From assembly GCA_035760965.1 (NCBI GenBank), contig DASTRY010000032.1, positions 124,001 to 188,000 on the forward strand: a stretch of DNA of 64,000 nucleotides, written 5' to 3'. This stretch comes from JADGHX01 sp035760965. GTDB lineage: Bacteria > Pseudomonadota > Gammaproteobacteria > Steroidobacterales > Steroidobacteraceae. The notes beneath the pieces were generated by a model. It searched no databases, was not told the DNA's origin, and saw only the letters and a program-made list of their open reading frames with translations. The position numbers and the translations under genes are program-made. Positions 1-7,980 of this stretch are shown here, piece after piece (positions within the stretch are counted from its first letter, which is position 1; every line of letters starts with the position of its first letter).

Positions 1-236
1 CCCCGCGCGAGATTCTGCTGTCGCTCCGGCGGCAGGGTGTTCCAGCTATCGCGATACTTGGCGAGCAGCCGCTGCTGCTCGGGTGACAGGCTCGACCAAT
101 CACGTCCTTCCACCTGCGTTGCGCTCTGGGAAGGCCGCGCGGGCGGCGACGTCTGGGGCGGCACGAGTTGTTGCGCGAATGCAGGCCCCGCTGCGAGCAG
201 CAGCGCACCCAGCAGGATCGAACGCAAGCTGATCAT
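1..236 (-). CDS. DUF3106 family exported protein, N-terminal part only
   Basis: The reading frame starts at an ATG at 236 and runs off the window, so only about 78 N-terminal residues are seen. It opens with a signal peptide (MISLRSILLGALLLAAGPAFA) followed by a Pro/Ser-rich linker and a segment reading WSSLSPEQQRLLAKYRDSW, the repeated Leu-Ser/Pro-x-Glu-Gln pattern typical of DUF3106 proteins. The ATG overlaps the stop of the upstream gene as ATGA, so it is the last visible gene of the sigma-factor operon at 1520-1. Proteins of this family are periplasmic and of unknown function. The family call is from pattern recognition. Confidence 0.7.
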   Translation of the reverse strand, partial: MISLRSILLGALLLAAGPAFAQQLVPPQTSPPARPSQSATQVEGRDWSSLSPEQQRLLAKYRDSWNTLPPERQQNLAR

Positions 237-508
237 TTTTCGAGTTCCTCGAGACCATCCACGCTGCCGAGAAACTCGAGCAGCTCGTCGTCCGGATCCG
301 GCGCCGGCGGCGCCGCGGCAGGCGCTTTTGGGGTCGAGCTCGGCGCTGCGGGCTTCGACGCCGCGGGCGCGCTCTGCACCGGCGCGCGCGGCGGCGACTT
401 CCCGGCGGTCGCCGGCTTCGGCTGCGGCGCGGTCGGATCCTCCGCATTCGCGACGGCCAGGAGTCCCAGCGCGAGCAGCAGCACCCATGCGCAGCGCCCG
501 ACGCTCAA
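233..508 (-). CDS. Small exported Ala/Pro-rich protein of unknown function
   Basis: About 91 residues if translation starts at the TTG at 508, which overlaps the upstream stop codon as TTGA; an ATG at 556 is possible but would overlap the preceding gene by about 50 bases. A hydrophobic signal sequence (WVLLLALGLLAVANA) is followed by a low-complexity Pro/Ala/Lys stretch and an acidic C-terminus ending DDELLEFLGSVDGLEELEK. The acidic Leu-rich end may be a docking segment, but no family is recognised. It sits between a putative anti-sigma protein and a DUF3106 protein and overlaps both, so coexpression is very likely. Confidence 0.55.
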   Translation of the reverse strand: MSVGRCAWVLLLALGLLAVANAEDPTAPQPKPATAGKSPPRAPVQSAPAASKPAAPSSTPKAPAAAPPAPDPDDELLEFLGSVDGLEELEK

Positions 509-894
509 CCGCTGGTCCCGTCGGTGTTGAGCGCTTCGGCCTGACCCGCGGCCCACTCATAGAAGCTGCCGTCGTTCTCCAAGAGATCGAGTCCTTCGGT
601 GTCGGCGAGCATCTCGATGTCATCGAGCGGCGCACTCGGAAACGCGCGCTCGGCGCGGTAATGCGCACTGACCAGCAGCGCAACGAGCACTGCCGCCGCG
701 ACGAGGCCGCTCGCCTGCAACAGCAGCGGGCCGCGCCAGGTCCGCTGGCGACCCGCGGCAATCTCTGCAACTGCAGCCTGACGTGCCTGATTGAGCCGCG
801 AGCGCACGCGCCCATTCACACGCGTGACGCTCTCACCGAGCAGCGCGCTCGCGCGCTGCTCGAAGTCGCTCGCCTGTGTGTCGTTCGCGTTCAT
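505..894 (-). CDS. Putative membrane anti-sigma/regulatory protein, DUF3619-like
   Basis: About 129 residues. The N-terminal half is a charged helical cytoplasmic segment (FEQRASALLGESVTRVNGRV), then one membrane segment near residues 57-79 (LLLQASGLVAAAVLVALLVS), then a short acidic tail with DIEMLADTEGLDLLEND. That architecture and its place directly after an ECF sigma gene fit a membrane-bound sigma regulator, similar to DUF3619 proteins. The ATG at 894 overlaps the sigma stop as ATGA; a second ATG lies 6 bases upstream at 900. No zinc-finger anti-sigma motif is present, so the role is inferred from position. Confidence 0.6.
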   Translation of the reverse strand: MNANDTQASDFEQRASALLGESVTRVNGRVRSRLNQARQAAVAEIAAGRQRTWRGPLLLQASGLVAAAVLVALLVSAHYRAERAFPSAPLDDIEMLADTEGLDLLENDGSFYEWAAGQAEALNTDGTSG

Positions 895-1520
895 TCCCAT
901 AAGTCACCGAGCTGGGCGCGCAGTGTCTGCAGCGCCCTGAAGTAATGTGTCTTGACGCTGCCTTCGGAGCAACCCATGGCAGCGGCAGTTTCCGCAACGT
1001 CGAGCCCCTCGAGTGTCCGTAGTAGGAACGCCTGCCGTTGCCGCTGGGGCAGCTCGCCGATCGCTTTTTCGAGCACGCTCATCGCCTCTTCCAGCTCGAG
1101 CCGCGTGCTCGGCTGCGGATCGGCGCTGGCGGCCTGCTCGACCGGGTCCGGCGGCTCCTCGCCTTCTGCGTTTCGGCGCAACGGCAGCCAGGCCATGACG
1201 CGATTGCGCACCTGGCGCCGGCGCTGCAGGTCGCGGATGCGATTTTCCAGAATCCGGTAGAAGAGCGGCTTCCACTCCGCCTCGGGCCGCTCGCCATAAG
1301 CGCGAGCCAGCTGCAGCATCGCGTCCTGCACGACATCGAGCGCGTCGTCGTCCTGCCGGAGCGCGATCTTTGCGATCCGGAACGCCTTCAGCTCGACGCT
1401 GGCCAGGAACCGGTTGAGCGCCCGCGCGCGGTCATGAGGGGTCGATTGGGGCAGATCCACGTCGCCGGGGGTGACCGCTGGCATGCTATAAACCGGCGCG
1501 AGCGTAGCAAAGGCAGACAT
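891..1520 (-). CDS. ECF-type RNA polymerase sigma factor
   Basis: A 209-residue sigma-70 family protein. Region 2 covers roughly residues 35-105 (DDALDVVQDAMLQLARAYG, then the YRILENRIRDLQRRR core and DNA-melting helix). Region 4 covers about 145-205 with LPQRQRQAFLLRTLEGLDVA and a helix-turn-helix ending GSVKTHYFRALQTLR. It lacks regions 1 and 3, as in ECF sigmas. The linker between regions 2 and 4 is acidic and Pro-rich. It heads a four-gene operon whose stop and start codons overlap throughout, so it probably drives its own operon plus unknown targets. Confidence 0.9.
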   Translation of the reverse strand: MSAFATLAPVYSMPAVTPGDVDLPQSTPHDRARALNRFLASVELKAFRIAKIALRQDDDALDVVQDAMLQLARAYGERPEAEWKPLFYRILENRIRDLQRRRQVRNRVMAWLPLRRNAEGEEPPDPVEQAASADPQPSTRLELEEAMSVLEKAIGELPQRQRQAFLLRTLEGLDVAETAAAMGCSEGSVKTHYFRALQTLRAQLGDLWE

Positions 1521-1624
1521 GGCGCGTCACAACGCGCTCGCCGCTCGGCTGGTTGACCAGCCTGTCACTCCTGAGCGACTGATTTGAGACACATTGCCGC
1601 CTCGGCATTCGAGTCCGTGCCCGC

Positions 1625-3904
1625 ATGAGCGCCGCCGTCCTCCGGATCGCCCTCGATATGCCGTTGCGACGGCTGTTCGACTACCTGCCCCCACCGCAGA
1701 TGCCGCTGTCGGACGCGGTCGGCCAGCGGGTGCGCGTGCCGTTCGGGCGGCAACGGCTGGTCGGATTGGTGATGGACCACGCCGATTCCTCGGACCTGCC
1801 AGCCGCGCGGCTCAAGGCCGTGCTGGAGGTGCTGGATGCCAGCCCGGTGCTGGATCGCTCCGCGGTCGAGCTGCTGCGGTGGGCTGCGGACTACTACCAC
1901 CACCCGATCGGCGAAGTCATCGCGGCGGCCATCCCGAAGGCGCTGCGGGAAGGCGCGCCCCTCATTGCGATGGAGGAGCGCTGGACGGCGACGGCCGAGG
2001 GAGCGGAGGCCGCCGCCAAGGGCGAGCCGCGTCGGGCGCCGAAGCAGCGCGAGCTGTTGCAGCTCCTGCTCGCGCGGCGCGGTGCCTCCGCCAGCGAGCT
2101 GAGCGGCGGTCTCATGGAAGGCTGGCAGGACGCCGCGCGCGCCCTCGCCAAGCGTGGCTGGGTCGCCTCGACCGAGCAGCCCTTGCTGCCGGCGGACACG
2201 CGCGACGCGGAAACCGCATCAGCGCTTTCCGCGGTGAACATCAGCACCGATGGGGTCGCCGGACCGGCGCAAGACGCAGGGCTGGACGCACGCAAAAAGG
2301 CGCCAGTGCTCGCTCCCGAGCAAGCCGCGGCCGTTGCCCGGGTGAGCGATTCGCTCGGCCATTTCGCCCCCTTCATCCTTTACGGCATCACCGGCAGCGG
2401 CAAAACCGAGGTGTACCTGCAAGTGGTCGAGCGCGTGCTCGCTCGCGGGCAGCGCGCTCTCGTGCTCGTCCCGGAGATCGGCCTCACTCCGCAACTGGTC
2501 TCTCGGTTTCGCGAGCGCTTCCAGTCGCCGCTGGCGGTGCTGCACTCGGGGCTCACGGACAGCGAGCGCCTGCAGGCCTGGCGCTCCGCCTACACAGGCC
2601 ACGCCCGTGTCATCCTCGGCACGCGCTCCGCCGTGTTCGCGCCTGTGCCGGAGCTTGGCGTGATCGTCGTCGACGAGGAGCACGATGCCTCCTTCAAGCA
2701 GCACGAAGGGGGCTTTCGCTATTCCGCTCGCGATCTCGCCGTCGTGCGCGCGCAGCGGGCCGGCGTGCCGATCGTGCTCGGCTCCGCGACGCCCGCGCTG
2801 GAGACGCTGCACAACGTGAGCACCGGCCGATACGAGCGGCTGTCACTATCGCGGCGAGCCGCGCAAGCCGTGCCACCGCGAGTCGCTCTCGTCGATCTGC
2901 GCACGAGCGCGGTTCAAGGCGGCATCTCGACGCCCGCCGTGCAGGCGATCGAGCGGCACCTCGCCGATGACGGCCAGGTGCTCGTGTTCCTCAATCGACG
3001 CGGCTATGCGCCCACGTTGCTCTGCACGGCGTGCGGGTGGGTGGCGCCTTGCCGCGACTGCGACGCTCGGCTCACGGTGCATCGCGCGAGCGAGCGCTTG
3101 CGGTGCCATCACTGCGGAGCCGACGCTCCGCTGCCGACGCGCTGTCCCCAATGCGGCTTCCTCGTGAAGCCGGTGGGTCAAGGCACCGAGCGCATCGAGG
3201 AAACGCTCGCCCAATTGTTTCCGACCGTGCCGCTCGTGCGCCTCGATCGCGACGTCGTGCGCAAGCGCGGCGACATGGAAGCGGCGATGCGCCGCATGCA
3301 CTCCGGCGAGGCGCGCATCCTGGTCGGCACACAGATGGTGACCAAGGGACACGACTTCCCGAACGTCACGCTCGTGATCGTGCTCAATGCGGACCAAGGG
3401 CTCTTCAGCACTGATTTTCGCGCACCCGAGCGGCTCGCTCAGACGATCGTCCAGGTTGCGGGGCGCGCGGGCCGCGGCACGAAACCCGGTGAAGTGCTGA
3501 TCCAGACCGAGTTTCCCGAGCACCCGCTGCTTCTGAACCTGCTGAACGAAGGCTATGACGGGTTCGCGCGCGTGGCGCTCGAGGAGCGCGCCCAGGCGGC
3601 GTGGCCGCCGTTCAGCCGGCTCGCCGCGCTCCGGGATTCCGCCCCGACATCGGACGCGGCACTGGAATTTCTGACAGACGCGCGGCGACTCAGGGTCCCG
3701 CCGCGGTCCATTCAGATGCGCGGGCCGGTGCCCGCCGCGATGGCCAAGCGTGCGGGGCGGTACCACGCGCAGCTGCTACTCGAGAGCGCCGATCGCACTG
3801 CACTCCATCGCTTCCTGTCGGTGTGGCTGCCCGAAGTCGAGCAGCTGAAGAGTGCGCGGCGCGTACGCTGGGCGCTCGATGTCGACCCCATCGAGCTGTT
3901 TTGA
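1625..3904 (+). CDS. priA: Primosomal protein N', replication restart helicase PriA
   Basis: 759 residues, near the usual PriA length. It recognises stalled forks and reloads the replisome as a 3'-5' superfamily 2 helicase. The N-terminal DNA-binding part carries the family's WAADYYHHPIGEV segment. Walker A (GITGSGKTEVYLQ) lies near residue 253 and the DEEH box (VDEEHDASFKQ) near 349. Four zinc-binding Cys pairs (CTAC, CRDC, CHHC, CPQC) occupy about 465-518, followed by GQGTERIEE and a helicase C-terminal half ending with VAGRAGRG. It stands alone on the plus strand, divergent from the sigma operon 104 bases away. Confidence 0.96.
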   Translation: MSAAVLRIALDMPLRRLFDYLPPPQMPLSDAVGQRVRVPFGRQRLVGLVMDHADSSDLPAARLKAVLEVLDASPVLDRSAVELLRWAADYYHHPIGEVIAAAIPKALREGAPLIAMEERWTATAEGAEAAAKGEPRRAPKQRELLQLLLARRGASASELSGGLMEGWQDAARALAKRGWVASTEQPLLPADTRDAETASALSAVNISTDGVAGPAQDAGLDARKKAPVLAPEQAAAVARVSDSLGHFAPFILYGITGSGKTEVYLQVVERVLARGQRALVLVPEIGLTPQLVSRFRERFQSPLAVLHSGLTDSERLQAWRSAYTGHARVILGTRSAVFAPVPELGVIVVDEEHDASFKQHEGGFRYSARDLAVVRAQRAGVPIVLGSATPALETLHNVSTGRYERLSLSRRAAQAVPPRVALVDLRTSAVQGGISTPAVQAIERHLADDGQVLVFLNRRGYAPTLLCTACGWVAPCRDCDARLTVHRASERLRCHHCGADAPLPTRCPQCGFLVKPVGQGTERIEETLAQLFPTVPLVRLDRDVVRKRGDMEAAMRRMHSGEARILVGTQMVTKGHDFPNVTLVIVLNADQGLFSTDFRAPERLAQTIVQVAGRAGRGTKPGEVLIQTEFPEHPLLLNLLNEGYDGFARVALEERAQAAWPPFSRLAALRDSAPTSDAALEFLTDARRLRVPPRSIQMRGPVPAAMAKRAGRYHAQLLLESADRTALHRFLSVWLPEVEQLKSARRVRWALDVDPIELF

Positions 3905-3990
3905 TTTCGTGACGACGCTTGCCGCACCTCCTCGAGTCGTGCTCTGATCGACGCCCGTTCTCACCCAGGCACGACCACAGGAAGGTATCG

Positions 3991-4506
3991 ATGGAAGCCC
4001 GAGACCTGTTGCGCGAGCGTTCCCGTCCGTTCGAATTGGCGCTGCGCATCCGGCACCCATCGATGGACCCCGCTGCAATCTCCCGCGAGCTGCGGCTCGA
4101 ACCCGAGCATTGCTTCAAGGCAGGCGAGCCGCGCTCCTCGAGCAGCGGCATCGCAGCCGCTGCCGTGCACGCGGAAAGTTGCTGGGTGGGCACGCTCGAC
4201 CCGGATGCATGGTCGGAGCACCTGGCGGCGTTCGCGATGCCGACCCAAGCGCGCTCGGTCGCAGCGAAGGAACGCTTGCGCGATGCGATGATGGATTCGA
4301 TCGGGATGGCATTGACGGTCACCGCTACGCAATTTCTGCGCACGCACGCCGACTTCTTTCGCCGCTTGCAGAACGAAGGCGGCGATGCGGGGATCATTGT
4401 CGAGCTGCCGGCGAGCTCCGCGCTCAGCTTCACGCTCACGCCCCAGGTCGCACGCGTCATTGCCGAGCTCGGCATCGGCATCGACTTCGAGTTCACGACG
4501 GATTGA
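3991..4506 (+). CDS. DUF4279 domain-containing protein
   Basis: 171 residues from the ATG at 3991, which has a strong AGGAAGG ribosome site just upstream; a longer frame from 3919 lacks one. The opening FELALRIRHPSMDPAAISRELRLEPEHCFKAGEP matches the DUF4279 pattern (a beta strand followed by 'hP..ItxxLgl.P'). The C-terminus, SFTLTPQVARVIAELGIGIDFEF, is the matching end of that fold. The family has no established function. The 3' end overlaps the convergent SDR fusion gene by 14 bases. Confidence 0.6.
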   Translation: MEARDLLRERSRPFELALRIRHPSMDPAAISRELRLEPEHCFKAGEPRSSSSGIAAAAVHAESCWVGTLDPDAWSEHLAAFAMPTQARSVAAKERLRDAMMDSIGMALTVTATQFLRTHADFFRRLQNEGGDAGIIVELPASSALSFTLTPQVARVIAELGIGIDFEFTTD

Positions 4507-6352
4507 TCGCCGCGCGCTGCTGGCGCGCGAGTCGCATGCGCGACCACGTGGCGAGACTTGGCGCGATCACGTGATCGTAGATCGCCACTGATAGGCGATG
4601 CAGCACGGGTAGGCTCGTCAGCTTCGCAAGCCAGCGATAGCGCGGCATGCGCGACCAGAGCTCGATCATCGCCGGCAGGCCGCTGACGATGCGTCCCTTC
4701 GAATCCTTCAGATAGACACGGCGTTCGAGATGGTCCGTGCGCAGCCCGCACGCCGCGAGGGCGTCCGGACGCTGCATCGAATCGATGAACCGCAACGACT
4801 TCTGCGAGTCGGCGCAGAGCCGCGCGTAGTGCGTCATCTCCGCGTTACACACCGGGCACTCGCCGTTGTAGTACATCTCGGTCAACTCGGCATCCGCTGC
4901 GCTCGCGCGTGCGCCGATGAGATGATCGAGCGCGGCGCGCAGATCGGGATGACGGAACACGAAACCCAGCGCGAGCGCGCGCCGCGGTACGACGCGCTGA
5001 CCGTCCACGAGGAGCTGCGCCATCTCGCCCATCGCCAAGCGCACGAGGAACGCGGGCACGCGCAGCCACATCGGTCGCCGCAGGGTTCGCGCGATCGTGT
5101 GCTGGACCTGCCGATGCGTCGCGGGGCTCGGCGCCACGGCGTTCACCGCTCCGCGCACCGCCGGCCTGTCGAGTGTGAATTCGATGAGGCGAGTGAGATC
5201 GTCGATGTGAATCCACGAGACCCACTGCTTGCCGCTCCCGAGCACGGCGCCGAGCCCGAAGCGCACGGGCAGCGCGAGACTCGGTAAGGCGCCGCCGTCG
5301 CGGCCGAGCACGAGGCCGATCCGCAGTCGCACGACGCGTGTGCCGATCGCTTCTGCGGCCAGCGCGGTTTCCTCCCACTGCTGGCACAGAACGGACTGGA
5401 ATATCGGCTGAGGCGGCGACTGCTCGTCCAGGCGCTGCTCGCCTCGGATGCCGTAGAAGCCAATGGCACTCGCGCTGACGAACACGCGAGGTGCGCGCTC
5501 GAGGCGCGCAGCCAGCTCGACAAGCGCGCGGGTCGTCTTCACGCGGCTGGCGATCAGAGCTTCCCGGCGACGGCGGGTCCAGGGCAATCCCAGAATGCGC
5601 TCGCCGGCGAGATTCACGATCGCATCGATGCGCGCCGTCGGCTCGATCGCGTCGAGCCGGGTCACGATGTGCACGTGCGGGCCGAAGCGATCGAGCGCGC
5701 GGTCGGCGTCGCGCGTGTACACGAGCACGGTATCGCCATGCGCGACCAGTCGCCGCACCAGGTGACCGCCGATGAAACCGGTGGCGCCACTGATGAGCAC
5801 TGTGGGCGCGGCGGCGCTCTTCTCTCCGGCGACGATGGGATCGCGCACCCATTCAGGTGGCCGTCGATGCCGAAGCACGGCGAGCGCGTCGCGCACCGAC
5901 CAGGCAAACACGCCGACCGAGAAGAGCGTGAACAGCCACGAGAAAGCGCCGTGATTGGCCGGCACGACGGCCGTGCTGCTGCTCCACCACTCGAACATGA
6001 TCGGCGCGAGCACCGCGAGGATGAGGCCGAGATTGATCGCGAGCACCGTGTGCAGCACGCGCTCCAGGGCGGGCAAGCGGCGCGTGCGATCTTCCACGAC
6101 AAAGTCCACCAGCGTGATCGGAATCTCCGCGAGGATCACGGCGGCGAGCAGCAAGGCCCACGCGCCGCGCCACTCGTACCACGCCAGCGCGAAGAAGATC
6201 AGCGCGTAGAGGAATTCACGCACGGCATGTAGCGCCGTCTCGCGCGCGGCGGCGCGCTTTGCGGGCAGTCGTTCCTTGATCTCGTGATGCCAGAGGTTGT
6301 CGAACGCGCCCATGACGGCCTGTGCAGTGATCAATGCGAACAGCAGGTTCAT
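4493..6352 (-). CDS. Three-part fusion: membrane domain, TIGR01777-type SDR epimerase, DCC thiol-oxidoreductase domain
   Basis: 619 residues in three blocks. Residues 1-170 form a multi-helix membrane region (about four segments, for example ALLLAAVILAEIPITLVDFV). An extended SDR begins near 184 with TVLISGATGFIGGHL, the NAD(P)-binding glycine motif, followed by the family's NLAGE and SASAIGFYG and a DUF1731-like end near 480, as in the YfcH/TIGR01777 group. From about 492, YYNGECPVCNAEM is a DCC (DUF393) CxxC motif, with Asn in the usual Asp position. It overlaps the DUF4166 gene upstream as ATGA. Substrate unknown; the membrane part suggests a lipid or quinone-like substrate, which is inference. 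Confidence 0.8.
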   Translation of the reverse strand: MNLLFALITAQAVMGAFDNLWHHEIKERLPAKRAAARETALHAVREFLYALIFFALAWYEWRGAWALLLAAVILAEIPITLVDFVVEDRTRRLPALERVLHTVLAINLGLILAVLAPIMFEWWSSSTAVVPANHGAFSWLFTLFSVGVFAWSVRDALAVLRHRRPPEWVRDPIVAGEKSAAAPTVLISGATGFIGGHLVRRLVAHGDTVLVYTRDADRALDRFGPHVHIVTRLDAIEPTARIDAIVNLAGERILGLPWTRRRREALIASRVKTTRALVELAARLERAPRVFVSASAIGFYGIRGEQRLDEQSPPQPIFQSVLCQQWEETALAAEAIGTRVVRLRIGLVLGRDGGALPSLALPVRFGLGAVLGSGKQWVSWIHIDDLTRLIEFTLDRPAVRGAVNAVAPSPATHRQVQHTIARTLRRPMWLRVPAFLVRLAMGEMAQLLVDGQRVVPRRALALGFVFRHPDLRAALDHLIGARASAADAELTEMYYNGECPVCNAEMTHYARLCADSQKSLRFIDSMQRPDALAACGLRTDHLERRVYLKDSKGRIVSGLPAMIELWSRMPRYRWLAKLTSLPVLHRLSVAIYDHVIAPSLATWSRMRLARQQRAAINPS

Positions 6353-7023
6353 GTGGAAGCCCTCGCTGCGTGAAAGCGACCTGTCTGATAGAACAGCTCG
6401 CCGAAGACGGGATGCGAGACAGTCATCGTGAAGCGAAACCAGCCGTCTGCCTCGTCGTGATGCTCGACGTGCGTCTCGCCCGGCGCGAGCCAGCGAGGCA
6501 GCGGAATGCGCAAGCGGCGGCCGCTTTTCAGCGTGCCGAAATCGAAGTAGTAGCCGTGGCTCACGAAGTGCAGCGAACCGCGCTCCTCGTACACTCGCAG
6601 CGGCATGCAGAGCCGCGCGGGAAGGCGCTCGACGAGGCCGATGTCCGGCTCGATCACCTTGGTCGACGTCACGAAACAGGGAGTGCTGTTCGGCCAGCGA
6701 TACTCGCGATTCCAGGCCACTCCATCCCGCGTCGGCCCGACGTGGACCACCGCCGGAACGTTGCGCCCGGTGCGCGGGACGACCGGCGTGCCGATCAGGC
6801 GGCAGAAGGTGGCGAACGCAAGTCCGATCCAGCTCGCGCGAACGATCTCAAACTCGCCGACGTAGTCGACGGCGACGACAGGCTCGCCAAAGCGCGCGCG
6901 TACGGCCGGCGGCAGGCGCCGCCACGCAGAATCTCCCAGCACGCCTCGCAATCCGTGATGCGCCGTCCGCCACGGCGCGCCGGCCGCAACAGGGGGACCG
7001 GCGGCCCTCTCCGCGCTGAACAT
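6349..7023 (-). CDS. DUF4166 domain-containing protein
   Basis: 224 residues. After a short variable N-terminus comes AWRRLPPAVRARFG, then a beta-rich body ending GYYFDFGTLKSGRRLRIPL, WLAPGETHVEHHDE and SHPVFGELFYQTGRF, all characteristic of DUF4166. In other bacteria this domain is often fused to or adjacent to SDR oxidoreductases, and here the next gene encodes an SDR fusion overlapping by 4 bases. It is soluble, with no signal peptide, and has no known activity. It probably works with the SDR/DCC protein on the same substrate. Confidence 0.75.
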   Translation of the reverse strand: MFSAERAAGPPVAAGAPWRTAHHGLRGVLGDSAWRRLPPAVRARFGEPVVAVDYVGEFEIVRASWIGLAFATFCRLIGTPVVPRTGRNVPAVVHVGPTRDGVAWNREYRWPNSTPCFVTSTKVIEPDIGLVERLPARLCMPLRVYEERGSLHFVSHGYYFDFGTLKSGRRLRIPLPRWLAPGETHVEHHDEADGWFRFTMTVSHPVFGELFYQTGRFHAARAST

Positions 7024-7050
7024 CCGTCTCTCCCACAGCGTCGTGCACGC

Positions 7051-7575
7051 TCATTCACCGATGACCTTCGCGATCTTCTGGCCGAGCCGCATCATCTTGA
7101 GCAGCGTCTTGCGCGGCAGGCTCTTGATGGAGTCGTACCAGCGGGTCAGCGTCTCGAGGAACTCGAGCTGGCCCGCGATGCGCTCGCGCACTTCGGCCGG
7201 TGTCTCCGAATCGGTTTCGAGCTCGGTGACGCAGGTGCGCAGGAACGCGAGCGTCGGGTCGATCTCACGGCGCTTGCGGCCCTCGACGATCACGCGGATG
7301 ACCTCCCACGGGTCGCGCTGGGCGACGAAGAAGTCGCGGCGATCGCCGAGGGTGTGCGTCACCTGTACGAGATCCCACGCGAGCAGCTCCTTGATGCCGA
7401 CGCTCACGTTGGAGCGCGCGATGCCGAGCGTCTCGGCGATCTCGTCGGCGTGCAGCGGGTTCGGCGCGAGATAGAGCAAGGCGTGGATCTGCGCCACCGA
7501 GCGGTTGATGCCCCAGCGGCTGCCCATCTCGCCCCAGTGGACGATGTAGCGATGCATGACGGGAGTGAGGCGCAT
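7051..7575 (-). CDS. GbsR/MarR-type winged-helix transcriptional regulator
   Basis: 174 residues. A winged helix-turn-helix spans about residues 15-85: RSVAQIHALLYLAPNPLHADEIAETLGIARSNVSVGIKELL is the GbsR-type DNA-binding core. It is followed by the wing (LGDRRDFFVAQRDPWEVIRV) and a helical C-terminal dimerisation region ending LLKMMRLGQKIAKVIGE. It is first in the operon with the DUF4166 and SDR/DCC genes, 27 bases upstream of the former, so it most likely controls them. A good sigma-70 promoter lies just upstream at 7608-7635. Confidence 0.85.
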   Translation of the reverse strand: MRLTPVMHRYIVHWGEMGSRWGINRSVAQIHALLYLAPNPLHADEIAETLGIARSNVSVGIKELLAWDLVQVTHTLGDRRDFFVAQRDPWEVIRVIVEGRKRREIDPTLAFLRTCVTELETDSETPAEVRERIAGQLEFLETLTRWYDSIKSLPRKTLLKMMRLGQKIAKVIGE

Positions 7576-7607
7576 CGGTGTGTTCCGTTATTTCTGTCTT
7601 TTCTGAA

Positions 7608-7635
7608 ATTTTAGAGAAAGATAAACGAGAGTCAA
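7608..7635 (-). promoter_or_regulatory. Sigma-70 promoter of the GbsR/DUF4166/SDR operon
   Basis: On the minus strand, TTGACT (7635-7630) and TAAAAT (7613-7608) are separated by 16 bases, each one mismatch from consensus. The predicted start of transcription is near 7601, about 25 bases before the regulator's ATG. The leader holds a direct repeat TTTCTG-N3-TTTCTG (plus strand, about 7591-7605), a possible self-binding site for the regulator. Confidence 0.6.
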
Positions 7636-7726
7636 GCGAAAAGCGGGCAGTTGACTTAATGGGCGGCGCGGAGGGGCGGGGGTGCACCGCACGCAACCGC
7701 GCGCCATTGCTGGAAATTCGAGGTCG

Positions 7727-7878
7727 AGGAGGCCCTGAAAATCGTGACTGGAAAGGTGGCGGTCTCGAGGCACTGAACATCGCGGCCGGAGAGTCGCGAC
7801 CCCGAGGCACTGAACATCGCGACCGGAGAGTCGCGGCCTCGAGGCACTGAACATCGCGACCGGAGAGGTCGCGGCCTC
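7727..7878. repeat. Tandem ~37-bp repeat with an internal hairpin
   Basis: Three nearly identical units (7767-7803, 7804-7840, 7841-7878) begin GAGGCACTGAACATCGCG and are preceded by a decayed unit at 7727-7766. Each of the last two units contains an inverted repeat: CGCGAC/GTCGCG with a 6-base loop in the second unit, and CGCGACC/GGTCGCG with a 5-base loop in the third, where one extra G lengthens the stem. Downstream, the word GATTCAGGTCGA recurs at 7888-7899 and 7940-7951 in what look like further degenerate units. Origin and function unknown. Confidence 0.8.
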
Positions 7879-7980
7879 GAGCGCTGAGATTCAGGTCGAA
7901 AGGATCACTGAAATCCGGGCGGAACCGCGGGCAGTCTAAGATTCAGGTCGAGCGGGACACCGCAATCACAGCCGGCGAAG

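Larger units (their letters stand above)
7576..7980. other. 405-base intergenic region between the GbsR regulator and tag
   Basis: It holds the GbsR operon promoter at its left end and a tandem repeat with hairpins in its centre-right. Open frames across the repeat are repetitive and resemble no protein. No tRNA or protein gene is seen. Confidence 0.6.
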
